From Rheinheimera texasensis DSM 17496 (GTDB lineage Bacteria; Pseudomonadota; Gammaproteobacteria; Enterobacterales; Alteromonadaceae), in NCBI RefSeq assembly GCF_000711985.1, contig NZ_KL544005.1, positions 1,377,970 through 1,441,969 on the forward strand: DNA of 64,000 nt, in the 5' to 3' direction. Both the position numbers and the translations under genes were made by a program. How positions within the stretch are numbered: the first letter of the stretch is position 1; each line of letters starts with the position of its first letter. Shown here in pieces: positions 1 through 8,031 of this stretch. Below the pieces are notes generated by a model. That model ran no database searches and had not been told where the DNA came from. It saw only the letters and a program-made list of their open reading frames with translations.

Positions 1-276
1 CAGTTCGCCATGGCCAAGCTGGCCGAAGACTACAAAATTGAAAAATTCGTCATCCGCGAACGCGCGCAAAAAGGCAAATTTGCCGGCTCTGCGGTGGGTT
101 TTAAAATCGAAGCAGCGTTGCAGCTGATCCCCACAGTCGACACTGTGATCGCCACCAACGCCGCAATGAAGCTGAAACTGGCGGCCAATCCAATCCCAAT
201 TGATTTTAAAGAAACCGGCTTAAAAGGTTTTCAGGAAGTGGCTTTCACCACAGCCTACGCCTACCTCATCAACTAA
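1..276 (+). CDS. C-terminal part of an unrecognised protein
   Basis: The reading frame is open from the first base of the window, so this is the 3' end of a gene that begins outside; the methionine at base 10 is probably internal. About 91 residues are visible, ending in TAYAYLIN. It is basic in its first part (KIEKFVIRERAQKGK) and then has alternating hydrophobic stretches that look like beta strands rather than membrane helices. I do not recognise the family. The next gene is convergent and ends ten bases away, with no obvious hairpin between them. Confidence 0.6.
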   Translation, partial: QFAMAKLAEDYKIEKFVIRERAQKGKFAGSAVGFKIEAALQLIPTVDTVIATNAAMKLKLAANPIPIDFKETGLKGFQEVAFTTAYAYLIN

Positions 277-285
277 ACCCTTTGC

Positions 286-918
286 TTACCGCCTTGGCGT
301 GGCCTGATTCGGCCGCGCCAGCGTCAGGTTGTCGTCGTGCTGAGTATGGCAATACCATTGGCCGCCCAGGCGTGCCAGCCAGTCAATTTGATCATGCCGG
401 ATGCGGCCTTCGCTGTTAAGCAGACTGTCATCGATATGCAAACACAGCACTTTGGCCAGAATCAGATCGCAGGCCGGAACGTCCACCGGATAGGCGCTTA
501 AACTCACACACTCACATTCAAAACTGACCAGGCTATGCGACAGCCGTGGTGGCTGCACTTTCAACGCCGGCACAGTGACGATTTGCAGCGCCTCGATTTC
601 ACTGACATCCGGCGCATAATCACCGGCCGTGGCGTTCATCAGCGCTAAATCGCCGGGGCTTACCAAATGCACCACCAGCTGGCCGGTCGCGGCAATATTG
701 CGCGCCGTGTCTTTTTGCGCACCACCGGCTTTGCGGTTCACTGACAACATCAGCGTCGGCGGCGCATCACAGACTAGCTGAAAAAAGCTAAATGGCGCCA
801 GATTGCTCTGGCCGTTTTCATTCACAGTGCTGACCCAGGCGATAGGCCTGGGCACTATGGTGCCGGCGAGCAACGGATACAGCTCGGCCGCCGTTAAGGT
901 GTTGCAATCGAACATCAT
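286..918 (-). CDS. Flavin reductase family protein (FMN-binding split barrel)
   Basis: This 210-residue protein has the flavin-reductase-like split-barrel fold: an N-terminal VPRPIAWVSTVNENGQSNLAPFS-type strand pair near residues 22-45, then LMLSVNR and a KDTARN segment around residues 55-75 where FMN phosphate is bound in the family. Relatives reduce or bind flavin and often serve as partners of flavin-dependent oxygenases; the substrate here cannot be read. The start overlaps the stop of the upstream symporter gene as ATGA, with a second ATG directly after it, so translational coupling is likely. Family call is firm, physiological role open. Confidence 0.8.
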   Translation of the reverse strand: MMFDCNTLTAAELYPLLAGTIVPRPIAWVSTVNENGQSNLAPFSFFQLVCDAPPTLMLSVNRKAGGAQKDTARNIAATGQLVVHLVSPGDLALMNATAGDYAPDVSEIEALQIVTVPALKVQPPRLSHSLVSFECECVSLSAYPVDVPACDLILAKVLCLHIDDSLLNSEGRIRHDQIDWLARLGGQWYCHTQHDDNLTLARPNQATPRR

Positions 919-2348
919 GCGGCCGGTGCCTCTTTTTTCACTGTGGCCGTTTTACCGGCGGCGATTTTCTTCAGGTAAACCTGTAAATCTTGCCGCACTT
1001 CCGGCAATAACAGATAAAGCGCCAGAATATTCGGCACTGCCATCAGGAAAATCATCGAGTCAATAAAATCAAATACCGCCAACACATTTGGCACCGCGCC
1101 CATCGCCACCACCGAACAAATCAGTACTTTGTAGAGACGAATGCTGTGTTTGGTTTCACCAAATAAAAAGCCCCAGCCTTTTTGGCCGTAATAGGCCCAG
1201 CTGACCACTGTGGAGTAACCGAATAGTAACAGCGCCACCATCAGTACCATCGGGAACCATTCGAATGCGGTCGCGAAGGCGTAAGAAGAGATTTGCACGC
1301 CATCGAGGCCGGTTTGCAAATAAGCGCCGGTGATGACGATTAACAGCGCCGAAATAGTACAAATCACCACAGTGTCGATGAAGGGTTCCAGCAGCCCGAC
1401 AAAACCCTCGGATACCGGATCGTTGGTGCGTGCGGCAGCGTGGGCTATTGGGGAAGAGCCGATACCAGCTTCGTTCGAATACGCGGCGCGGCGAAAGCCC
1501 TGAATAATCACGCCAATCATGCCGCCGTAGGCGGCTTCCGGCGCAAAAGCGCCTTTGACAATAGTCCAGATAGCTGCCGGAATTTCGGTGTAATTCAGGC
1601 CAATCACCGTCAGCGCGCCCACGACATAAATCGCACACATCGCCGGTACCAGTTTTTCGGTGACGCGGGCAATGCCTTTGATACCACCGATGATGACGAG
1701 GCCCACCAGCAGCGCATAGATAAACCCAAATAACCAGGCATTATCAAAACCAGTGACGGTTTTGACCTGCGAAAAGCCTTGATTCACGTGAACAAAACCG
1801 GCCGAGCCAAACACACAGGCCAGCGCAAAAAAGCCGGCCAGTATTTTACCAAGACGTGGCAGACCATATTTTTCCAGCGCCGCTTTGATGTAATACATCG
1901 GGCCACCGGCAACTGTGCCGTCCGGCAAAATCTGCCGGTATTTCACCGCCAGCGTGCATTCAACAAATTTGGTGGTCATGCCCAAAAAGCCGGCGACAAT
2001 CATCCAAAAAGTTGCGCCGGGGCCGCCCAGCGTGATGGCAACCGCCACGCCGGCAATATTGCCGGTGCCAACAGTGCCGCTTAAGGCCGCCGACAAGGCC
2101 TGAAACTGCGTGATCTCGCCTTTATCCGCCGGGTTCGCGTATTTACCACGCACCACCCGGAGCGCATGAGCAAAACCGCGAATATTGATAAAACGCAGAT
2201 ACAAAGTGAACACAATAGCGCCGGTAATGAGCCACAACACGGTAACCGGAATGGCGACGCCATCGACGTTAAACGAATAAAACACCACGCTCGCCAAAGC
2301 GCTGCTAAAGGCTTCAAAAGCCTGCTGGAAGCTAAAATCGCCGGACAT
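915..2348 (-). CDS. Sodium:alanine/glycine symporter (AGCS family)
   Basis: A 477-residue inner-membrane carrier with about eleven hydrophobic helices. The family signature GTVGTGNIAGVAVAITLGGPG lies near residues 90-112, and MYYI follows near residue 150, as in DagA/AlsT proteins that import alanine or glycine with Na+ or H+. The C-terminus is a short basic Lys/Ala-rich cytoplasmic tail. It overlaps the flavin reductase start by four bases, so the two are probably one transcript. The 103 bases upstream contain a TATAAC box but no convincing -35. Substrate specificity is from family knowledge only. Confidence 0.9.
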   Translation of the reverse strand: MSGDFSFQQAFEAFSSALASVVFYSFNVDGVAIPVTVLWLITGAIVFTLYLRFINIRGFAHALRVVRGKYANPADKGEITQFQALSAALSGTVGTGNIAGVAVAITLGGPGATFWMIVAGFLGMTTKFVECTLAVKYRQILPDGTVAGGPMYYIKAALEKYGLPRLGKILAGFFALACVFGSAGFVHVNQGFSQVKTVTGFDNAWLFGFIYALLVGLVIIGGIKGIARVTEKLVPAMCAIYVVGALTVIGLNYTEIPAAIWTIVKGAFAPEAAYGGMIGVIIQGFRRAAYSNEAGIGSSPIAHAAARTNDPVSEGFVGLLEPFIDTVVICTISALLIVITGAYLQTGLDGVQISSYAFATAFEWFPMVLMVALLLFGYSTVVSWAYYGQKGWGFLFGETKHSIRLYKVLICSVVAMGAVPNVLAVFDFIDSMIFLMAVPNILALYLLLPEVRQDLQVYLKKIAAGKTATVKKEAPAA

Positions 2349-2451
2349 CTGGAAATCTCTGGACGCAAAAACCAGCAGATTATCACACTGGCCAAGCAGC
2401 GCACTGCAACATCTCGTTATATCTCATCACTTTGTCGCAATTGCACCAGAA

Positions 2452-2898
2452 TCACTCAGACGGCACTTCTGCCTCCACCAACAACGCCAGCAGTTGCAGA
2501 GATTCCTGCCAGCCGAGATAACACATCTCCGGCGGGATCTCGGCCGGAATACCTTGCTGTACCACTTTGAGCTCAGTGCCACAGAGCACTGGAGTCAAAG
2601 TGATACTTGTGATCATCTGGCCGGGCAGATTTGGGTCGTCAAATACGTCGGTATAACGGATTTGTGCATTGGGCGTCAGCTCAAGATACTCACCCCCAAA
2701 GCTGTGGCTCTGGCCATTGCTGAAGTTAGTAAAACTCATCTGAAACCGACCACCGACAACAGTATCCAAATGATGCACAGTGCAGATGAAACCATGCGGC
2801 GGCAGCCATTTGGCCAAAGCTTCAGCAGTTAAAAAAGCGCGGTACAGCCGTTCGGCTGGCGCACGGAATACCCGGTGTAAAGTGACGGTATGGCTCAT
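2452..2898 (-). CDS. SRPBCC/AHSA1 domain protein
   Basis: A 148-residue protein of the START-like AHSA1 (activator of Hsp90 ATPase homologue) type: VTLHRVFRAPAERLYRAFLTAEALAKWLPPHGF at the N-terminus, GGRFQMSF in the middle and GWQESLQLL near the C-terminus are typical. The longer open frame to 3060 is rejected because AAGG lies nine bases before ATG at 2898 and homology begins there. Bacterial members bind hydrophobic ligands in a helix-grip cavity; most have no known role. Transcribed alone, divergent from the phosphatase-superfamily gene. Confidence 0.8.
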   Translation of the reverse strand: MSHTVTLHRVFRAPAERLYRAFLTAEALAKWLPPHGFICTVHHLDTVVGGRFQMSFTNFSNGQSHSFGGEYLELTPNAQIRYTDVFDDPNLPGQMITSITLTPVLCGTELKVVQQGIPAEIPPEMCYLGWQESLQLLALLVEAEVPSE

Positions 2899-2998
2899 CA
2901 CAATCATCCTTTTGTCAGATTTGAGTAGAAGAACAGGCAGAAAAGCCAGCTTAGCCGCAGCAGGCTGCAGACGCCAGCGCGCCCGGTACTTGCAACGG

Positions 2999-3016
2999 CT
3001 GTCATCGTTTTGTGAC
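2999..3016 (+). promoter_or_regulatory. Possible Pho box
   Basis: CTGTCAT-CGTT-TTGTGAC resembles the PhoB recognition repeat (CTGTCAT, four bases, CTGTCAC) with the correct 11-base period; the first half is perfect, the second matches five of seven. A second CTGTCATAAAA lies at 3054-3064 with a poorer partner. Both sit in the divergent region before the phosphatase-superfamily gene at 3113. Weak evidence; no good -10 at the expected distance. Confidence 0.3.
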
Positions 3017-3112
3017 CAAAGATTCACCATGCTGCCATCTGTGCGGCGCTGCGCTGTCATAAAACCGCTGTAGTCTGCAGTTCCGGGAAGCCCACACTTA
3101 CCGGAGTCAAAG

Positions 3113-4351
3113 ATGTTGCTGAAGCTGTCTGTCCCTTGCCTGTACCTGTGCCTGTTTGCCTGCGCTGCACTGTTAACGGTGCACGCTGCCCCCGCGCCTG
3201 CAGTGGCAAGTCCAAAAGTAGTGCTGGTCAGTATCGACGGCCTGCGCTGGCAGGAAGTCTTTCATGGCGCCGACCCAGAGATTCTGCGCAACAGCCAGTT
3301 TATCCGCCATGCCGACCAGCTCAACGAACTGCCAACCCAACCGCAGCAGCTGATGCCTTTTGTCCATCAGACCATTGCCTCGCAGGGCATGTTAGTCGGG
3401 GACCGCCGCCGCGGCTCGGCGATGCAGGTCAGCAATCCGTGGCACTTTTCTTATCCGGGTTATAACGAACTGTTGAGCGGCTACCCGGACCCTTCGATCA
3501 ACAGCAATGGCAAAATCGCCAACCCCAATGTCACAGTGCTGGAATGGCTAAACCAACAACCTGGCATGGCGCAGCAGGTTGCGGCTTTTGGCTCCTGGGA
3601 TGTGTTGCCTTACATCCTTAATACAAAACGCAGCAAATTACCGGTCAACGCTGGTTTTGCGCCCATGAACGAACAAATGGCCGGCCCGTTAACGCCACAG
3701 CTGAAGCTGCTGAATCAGTTACAACGCCAGACACCCAGCCCCTGGGCTGCGGTGCGCCTCGACGTATTCACCCAGCAATTTGCGCTGGAGTACCTGACGC
3801 AGAAAAAACCGCGCTTGCTGTATATCGCTTATGGTGAGACTGATGATTTCGCCCACGATGGCCAATACGACCAGTACTTAAAAGCCATTCGCCGCACTGA
3901 CGGTTTTATCAAAGAATTGTGGCAACAGCTGCAGAATGACCCGTTTTACGCCGGCCAGACGACCTTGCTGATCAGCACCGACCATGGCCGCGGCGACAGC
4001 GCCAATAGCTGGCAGCACCATGCCAGCGGTCGGGCTATCGCCGGATATATGAAGAAGTTAAAGCACTTTGGCAATGGCGTCAGTGGCTCTGACGAGATTT
4101 GGCTCGCCGCGTTAGGCCCGCAAATTCCGGCGCGTGGTTTGGTCCAGACGCAGCAGCCGTGGAGCCAGAGTCAGGTCGCCAGCACTGTGGCGGAACTGCT
4201 CGGCTATGACTATCAGGCTTATCAATACAAAGCGGCGGCAGCCATTCCGCTCGGTACTGCGGATGAAGCAACGGCGCAGCTGGCCGGCCGGAGCAGCGCG
4301 TTACCAGCAGCACCTGCTACAGACACCAGCACCATTTTAACGCCGCAATAA
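3113..4351 (+). CDS. Secreted alkaline phosphatase-superfamily hydrolase
   Basis: A 412-residue exported protein with a signal peptide (hydrophobic residues 7-24, cleavage near VHA). The mature part has the alkaline phosphatase/nucleotide pyrophosphatase metal-site pattern: D42 in SIDG, a nucleophile position S113 in SYPGYNELLSG (equivalent to the TFPNHY threonine of phosphodiesterases, here serine), D244 and H248 in ETDDFAH, and D290-H291 in STDHGRG. It probably hydrolyses a phosphate or sulfate ester in the periplasm. The C-terminal 40 residues are Ala/Thr-rich low complexity. Possible Pho boxes lie upstream. Substrate cannot be told from sequence. Confidence 0.8.
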   Translation: MLLKLSVPCLYLCLFACAALLTVHAAPAPAVASPKVVLVSIDGLRWQEVFHGADPEILRNSQFIRHADQLNELPTQPQQLMPFVHQTIASQGMLVGDRRRGSAMQVSNPWHFSYPGYNELLSGYPDPSINSNGKIANPNVTVLEWLNQQPGMAQQVAAFGSWDVLPYILNTKRSKLPVNAGFAPMNEQMAGPLTPQLKLLNQLQRQTPSPWAAVRLDVFTQQFALEYLTQKKPRLLYIAYGETDDFAHDGQYDQYLKAIRRTDGFIKELWQQLQNDPFYAGQTTLLISTDHGRGDSANSWQHHASGRAIAGYMKKLKHFGNGVSGSDEIWLAALGPQIPARGLVQTQQPWSQSQVASTVAELLGYDYQAYQYKAAAAIPLGTADEATAQLAGRSSALPAAPATDTSTILTPQ

Positions 4352-4357
4352 CCGCAT

Positions 4358-4744
4358 TCACTGCCGCTGGTAAATCTCCAGCGGCAAGCCATCCGGGTCC
4401 TGAAAAAAGGTAAAAGCTGCGCCGGTATAAGGGTCAATCCGCACTGGCTCTGTCGCCACGCCTCGGCTATTGAGCCACACTACAGTTGCTGCAACATCAT
4501 CGACGACAAAACTTAAATGCCGCAAGCCCTGCGCTTCAGGCTGGCTCGGCCGCTCCGGCGCACCGGGAAAGCTGAATAGTTCAAGCTGTGTACCATCCGG
4601 CAGCTGTAAATCCAGCTTCCAGCTGTCACGGGCTTCGCGATAATTTTCAGCCAAAATACGCAGGCCCAAAGTCTCGCTGTAAAAGGCTTTGGAGCGCGCA
4701 TAATCACTGCAAATCAGCGCCACATGGTGCATACCGCTCAGCAT
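4358..4744 (-). CDS. yaeR: VOC family protein, YaeR-like
   Basis: 128 residues, almost the full length of E. coli YaeR, which it resembles throughout: MHHVALICSDYARSKAFY, YREARDSWKLDL, ELFSFPGAPERPSQPEA, GLRHLSFVVDD and FTFFQDPDGLPLEIY. The fold is vicinal-oxygen-chelate with His near the start and Glu near the end as metal ligands. The biochemical reaction of YaeR is not established. It begins nine bases after the dipeptidase gene ends on the same strand, so the two probably share a transcript. Its end is seven bases from the convergent phosphatase-superfamily gene. Confidence 0.85.
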   Translation of the reverse strand: MLSGMHHVALICSDYARSKAFYSETLGLRILAENYREARDSWKLDLQLPDGTQLELFSFPGAPERPSQPEAQGLRHLSFVVDDVAATVVWLNSRGVATEPVRIDPYTGAAFTFFQDPDGLPLEIYQRQ

Positions 4745-4753
4745 CTTGAATCC

Positions 4754-5935
4754 TTAATGACTGGCCGCAGCCACAGCTTCAACCTGACGCCAGACCCGCA
4801 GTAAATTACCGGACATGATTTTGACAATGTCCGCTTCGCTGTAGCCGCGTTTGAGCAGACCTTCGATCAGATTCGGATACATCGACACATCCTTCAGGCC
4901 ATCCGGCAATGAATCACCAACGCCGTCAAAATCCGAACCGATGCCGACATGGTCAATCCCCACCAGCTTCACGACATGGTCTATGTGTTTCAGCACAGTC
5001 TCGACATTGGCAAAAGGATACGGGTGTTTGGCCAGATACTCTGCCCGGTACGCCTCGTCATCTTGCGATTTGCCGGCAGCTTTGGCGGCCGCTTTAAATT
5101 GCAGGCCCCATTGATTGGCCTGGCTGATGACAAAAGAAGAACCGAAGTTGATCTGAATGACACCGCCATTTTTCGCTAAGGCCTGAATCATTTTGTCGTC
5201 CATATTGCGCTCAAAACCCGGCACAAAAGCACGTAACGACGAATGCGACGCAATCACCGGCGCTTTGGTCAGGCTCAGCACTTTGTAAAAAGCCGCGTCG
5301 GAGACGTGGGAAATATCGATCATCATGCCGAGTTTGTTCATCTCAGCCACCACTTGCTCGCCAAATGGGCTTAAACCTTTGTGCGGCCGGCGCAGGTCGT
5401 AGCTGGAATCAGCAATATGGTTGGATTCAGAATGCGCCAGCGTAATGTAACGAATACCGCGTTGGTAAAAATGCCGCAGATTTTCCAGTTTACCGTTGAT
5501 TGGCGTGCCGTTTTCCATACCAAGCGCCAGCGAAATTTTGCCTTGCTTAAACTGTGCAGCGAGGTCGTCGCTGCGATAGGCCATCGCAAATTTGTCCGGT
5601 GCGCGGCCAACTAAGGCTTCCATCGAATCAATCAGCTGATTGGCCAGCAGCTCGCCGCCACCGGTTTTTTCATAGGAGGCCGGAATATACACCGACATAA
5701 AAGGCGCATTCAGGCCGCCTTGTTTCGCACGCGGGTAATCGAACTCGCCTTTGGCCGTGGACTGCGTGACGTCTTCCCAATGCTCCTGTAAACGGTATGG
5801 GACATCGATATGGGTGTCGATCAGCAGGTATTGCTGAGCAATGCGCTGTGCTTCAGCCTTATGATCGGCGGCCTGGACTGCGTGAGCCTGCAGCGCCATC
5901 AGGCTGCAGAGCATAGCTATTTTGCTGAATTTCAT
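4754..5935 (-). CDS. Membrane dipeptidase, peptidase family M19
   Basis: A 393-residue exported zinc dipeptidase. The start at 5935 is chosen over the adjacent ATG at 5938 because AGGA is five bases before it. A signal peptide (to about HAVQA) precedes DTHIDVPY, whose H42 and D44 are the HxD metal ligands of renal-dipeptidase-type enzymes; LGMENGTPI carries the bridging Glu, and HSESNHIAD and IDISHVSD carry the His ligands. GSDFDGVGDSLPDGL near the C-terminus is typical. Members cleave dipeptides, including some D-amino acid bonds. It is first in a likely two-gene unit with the YaeR-like gene. Confidence 0.9.
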   Translation of the reverse strand: MKFSKIAMLCSLMALQAHAVQAADHKAEAQRIAQQYLLIDTHIDVPYRLQEHWEDVTQSTAKGEFDYPRAKQGGLNAPFMSVYIPASYEKTGGGELLANQLIDSMEALVGRAPDKFAMAYRSDDLAAQFKQGKISLALGMENGTPINGKLENLRHFYQRGIRYITLAHSESNHIADSSYDLRRPHKGLSPFGEQVVAEMNKLGMMIDISHVSDAAFYKVLSLTKAPVIASHSSLRAFVPGFERNMDDKMIQALAKNGGVIQINFGSSFVISQANQWGLQFKAAAKAAGKSQDDEAYRAEYLAKHPYPFANVETVLKHIDHVVKLVGIDHVGIGSDFDGVGDSLPDGLKDVSMYPNLIEGLLKRGYSEADIVKIMSGNLLRVWRQVEAVAAASH

Positions 5936-6060
5936 CATGTTCCTGCTTTGACTAGCGTGATTTCCGCGATATCAGCCCAGCATAAAACAATTGCCGCTTC
6001 AGCGGCAGCAGCTTTATCGCGTAGCAGCATCAAACAATCGCGGCGGTGGCGATATCATTT

Positions 6061-6075
6061 GTTACAATTTGTAAC
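6061..6075. promoter_or_regulatory. Inverted repeat GTTACAA-T-TTGTAAC
   Basis: A perfect 7+1+7 inverted repeat in the 245-base region between the divergent dipeptidase and small-lipoprotein genes. It is a plausible dimeric repressor site for either gene. I do not recognise the regulator. No promoter hexamers are convincing around it. Confidence 0.4.
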
Positions 6076-6180
6076 TATCCCATCAAGGATTGATTGCAAA
6101 TCATCCAGCTGGTAAGGTGTTGAACACACAAGTTCGCTTATTTCAGCGCCTCTTTACCAGCGCATAAAAGGAGAAAGACT

Positions 6181-6492
6181 ATGTATAAAATCATTTTTGC
6201 GCTGAGCCTTGGCGCACTGCTGGCAGGCTGTGGCAGCACTAACAACGCTATGAACTCAGATATCAGCAAAACTAACGTGGTGAAAGCCAACGATATTGAG
6301 AAAAACCGTGGCGAAGCACCAGACGGTTCATTAGAAAAAGAAGGCTACATCTGCCGGACTGAACGGCCCCTTGGTACGCGTTTTGGCAAAAAGACCTGCC
6401 GTACACCGCAACAAATCGAAGCAGAAAAACAAGCAGCAAAAGAAGCCTTACCACGCCACCGCGAATGCGCGGCTGGCTCCATCTGTCAGTAA
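6181..6492 (+). CDS. Small lipoprotein, paralogue of the gene at 7546
   Basis: 103 residues with a classical lipoprotein signal peptide (lipobox LLAGC, Cys17), so it is expected to be lipid-anchored in the envelope. The mature part has a shared block with the protein at 7546: TNVVKANDIE, PDG-LEKEGYICRTER, RFGKKTCRTPQQIEAEKQA and ALPRHREC, including four matched non-lipobox cysteines that could form disulfides. AAAGGAG lies seven bases before the ATG, and a strong terminator follows, so it is a single-gene unit. I do not know a function for the family. Confidence 0.75.
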   Translation: MYKIIFALSLGALLAGCGSTNNAMNSDISKTNVVKANDIEKNRGEAPDGSLEKEGYICRTERPLGTRFGKKTCRTPQQIEAEKQAAKEALPRHRECAAGSICQ

Positions 6493-6506
6493 ACAGGCAG
6501 TCAGAT

Positions 6507-6536
6507 AAAAAAACCGCAGTTATCTGCGGTTTTTTT
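6507..6536 (+). terminator. Rho-independent terminator
   Basis: Stem ACCGCAG/CTGCGGT with loop TTAT, flanked by an A-run before and a T-run after, 20 bases after the stop of the small lipoprotein gene. The flanking A/T runs would let it work on both strands, also serving the convergent acetyltransferase gene. Confidence 0.9.
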
Positions 6537-6555
6537 ATGCGCTGATGTTGTGCTG

Positions 6556-7341
6556 TCAGCTGACTAACCCAAAGTGATTGAGCAATACCTCGGGTAACTC
6601 CGCCTCGCTAATCTCACGGCTTTGTGTCACTCCGGCCACACTCTGCTTCAGCTCCCGCCCAACCAGCATAGTGCGCCCTTGCGCATGTTGGCGAATAAGC
6701 AACAGTTTTTGCACAAACACCGTATCCGGATGGGTCGAATTCAGATAATTGGCCGGCATAAAATCAATCCATTCGGCCGGATGTAAATCAAAACCAAACT
6801 GGCTGACCCAATTGCCGTCGATCATCGCCTGCAGCACATAATCGCCCGGCGTTGGCATCGTCAAACGGAACTGATCAAAATCCTGCTGCTGCGGCAGATT
6901 CACCTGCGACAGCGCAATTGGCGCGCGCATACCGTAACTGCCAAAACCTAAATCACACAGAAAACGTTCAGCGCCAATAGTCACCACTAATGCCATATGG
7001 GTTTTGGGCCGGCGCATCGGATAAAACATCGGCCGGCAGGCGACAAAAAAATACGGGATTTGCAGTGCTGTCAGCGCCATGGCAAACAAACCGTTTAATT
7101 CGTAACAATAACCACCGCGTTGCGCCTGACCGTCCGTACCGACGATTTTGCTGACAATCTCTTCCGGCACTAAAGACACTATTTTACCGGCCTGCACATC
7201 AAGATTTTCAAAAGTGATGCTGCGCAGCTGCGCTTGCATCATGCTCTGTAGTGCAGCTGCGTCAAAGGCTGTCGCCTCTGGCGTGTAGTCAAGACCAATG
7301 CGGCGGGCATACAAAGCGAGGTCAAAATTAGCGGCGTACAT
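6556..7341 (-). CDS. Arylamine N-acetyltransferase
   Basis: A 261-residue NAT that transfers acetyl from acetyl-CoA to arylamines or hydrazines. The catalytic triad is visible: C79 in RGGYCYELNGLF, H115 in KTHMALVV and D130 in CDLGFGSYG. The ATG at 7341 is chosen because GGAG is six bases before it; the open frame continues upstream to a GTG without a ribosome site. It lies between two paralogous lipoprotein genes that run the other way, with no obvious functional link. Length and motif spacing are normal for bacterial NATs. Confidence 0.92.
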   Translation of the reverse strand: MYAANFDLALYARRIGLDYTPEATAFDAAALQSMMQAQLRSITFENLDVQAGKIVSLVPEEIVSKIVGTDGQAQRGGYCYELNGLFAMALTALQIPYFFVACRPMFYPMRRPKTHMALVVTIGAERFLCDLGFGSYGMRAPIALSQVNLPQQQDFDQFRLTMPTPGDYVLQAMIDGNWVSQFGFDLHPAEWIDFMPANYLNSTHPDTVFVQKLLLIRQHAQGRTMLVGRELKQSVAGVTQSREISEAELPEVLLNHFGLVS

Positions 7342-7491
7342 CATCTTCTCCAACTGCAGTGGCAAAGCGGCGATTGTCGCTGATCCCACAGCCTGCTGCC
7401 AAGCATGGATGCCCGGCTTCGCATCGCAAATCTGCGAAGCAAACTGTCACAGCGACATTTGTTTACGTTGAAGGTTAATATTTGTACAAAC

Positions 7492-7508
7492 GCTAACTTA
7501 ATGCTAAC
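7492..7508 (+). promoter_or_regulatory. Direct repeat GCTAAC-N5-GCTAAC before the lipoprotein gene
   Basis: Two GCTAAC copies with an 11-base period, the spacing usual for winged-helix response-regulator sites, 38 bases before the lipoprotein start. A separate exact 10-base repeat CAAACTGTCA occurs at 7440-7449 and 7511-7520. Suggestive of a regulated promoter only; no known consensus is matched. Confidence 0.25.
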
Positions 7509-7545
7509 GTCAAACTGTCATTGACTCAGAATAAGGATAATTCAG

Positions 7546-7863
7546 ATGCATAAAATCTTATGTGTTGCCGCCTGTACTTTGTTATTAACCGCTTGTGGCA
7601 GTACTGCACCGGACAGTTTTTCCCGCATCGCCAAGACCAATGTGGTTAAAGCCAATGAAATCGAAGCGAAAAAAGCCACGCCACCTGATGGGACTCTGGA
7701 AAAACAAGGCTATATCTGCCGCACCGAGCGCCGGATGAACTCACGTTTTGGTAATACCGTCTGCCGCACCCCATCACAAATCGCCACCGAAAAAGCTATG
7801 GCCCGCGAGTCCTTACCAAGACACCGCGATTGTTTGGCACCGTCTTATATGTGCAACGGCTAA
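7546..7863 (+). CDS. Small lipoprotein, paralogue of the gene at 6181
   Basis: 105 residues with lipobox LLTAC (Cys17) after a short hydrophobic signal. It repeats the conserved block of the neighbour at 6181: TNVVKANEIE, PPDGTLEKQGYICRTER, RFGNTVCRTPSQIATEK and SLPRHRDC, with all the cysteines of the mature domain retained; the extreme C-terminus has an extra SYMC. AAGGATAA precedes the ATG and a terminator follows. The pair looks like a local duplication separated by the inverted NAT gene. Function unknown. Confidence 0.75.
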   Translation: MHKILCVAACTLLLTACGSTAPDSFSRIAKTNVVKANEIEAKKATPPDGTLEKQGYICRTERRMNSRFGNTVCRTPSQIATEKAMARESLPRHRDCLAPSYMCNG

Positions 7864-7889
7864 AGCAACCGGCAGGGTCAGGAATTTTG

Positions 7890-7924
7890 CAACGCCCGGT
7901 AGAGATTGCCGGGCGTTGTTTTTT
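7890..7924 (+). terminator. Rho-independent terminator
   Basis: Stem CAACGCCCGG/CCGGGCGTTG (ten pairs) with a nine-base loop, followed by TTTTTT, 26 bases after the lipoprotein stop. Confidence 0.9.
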
Positions 7925-8031
7925 GTATATCACTGATTTGATTGTTTTTGCATATCGTGGACATCGCTTGTACGGGTCAGCAAGCTCCCGTAGTATCAAC
8001 ACCTTAGTTGTTTCAGGGAAGCTATGCAGGG

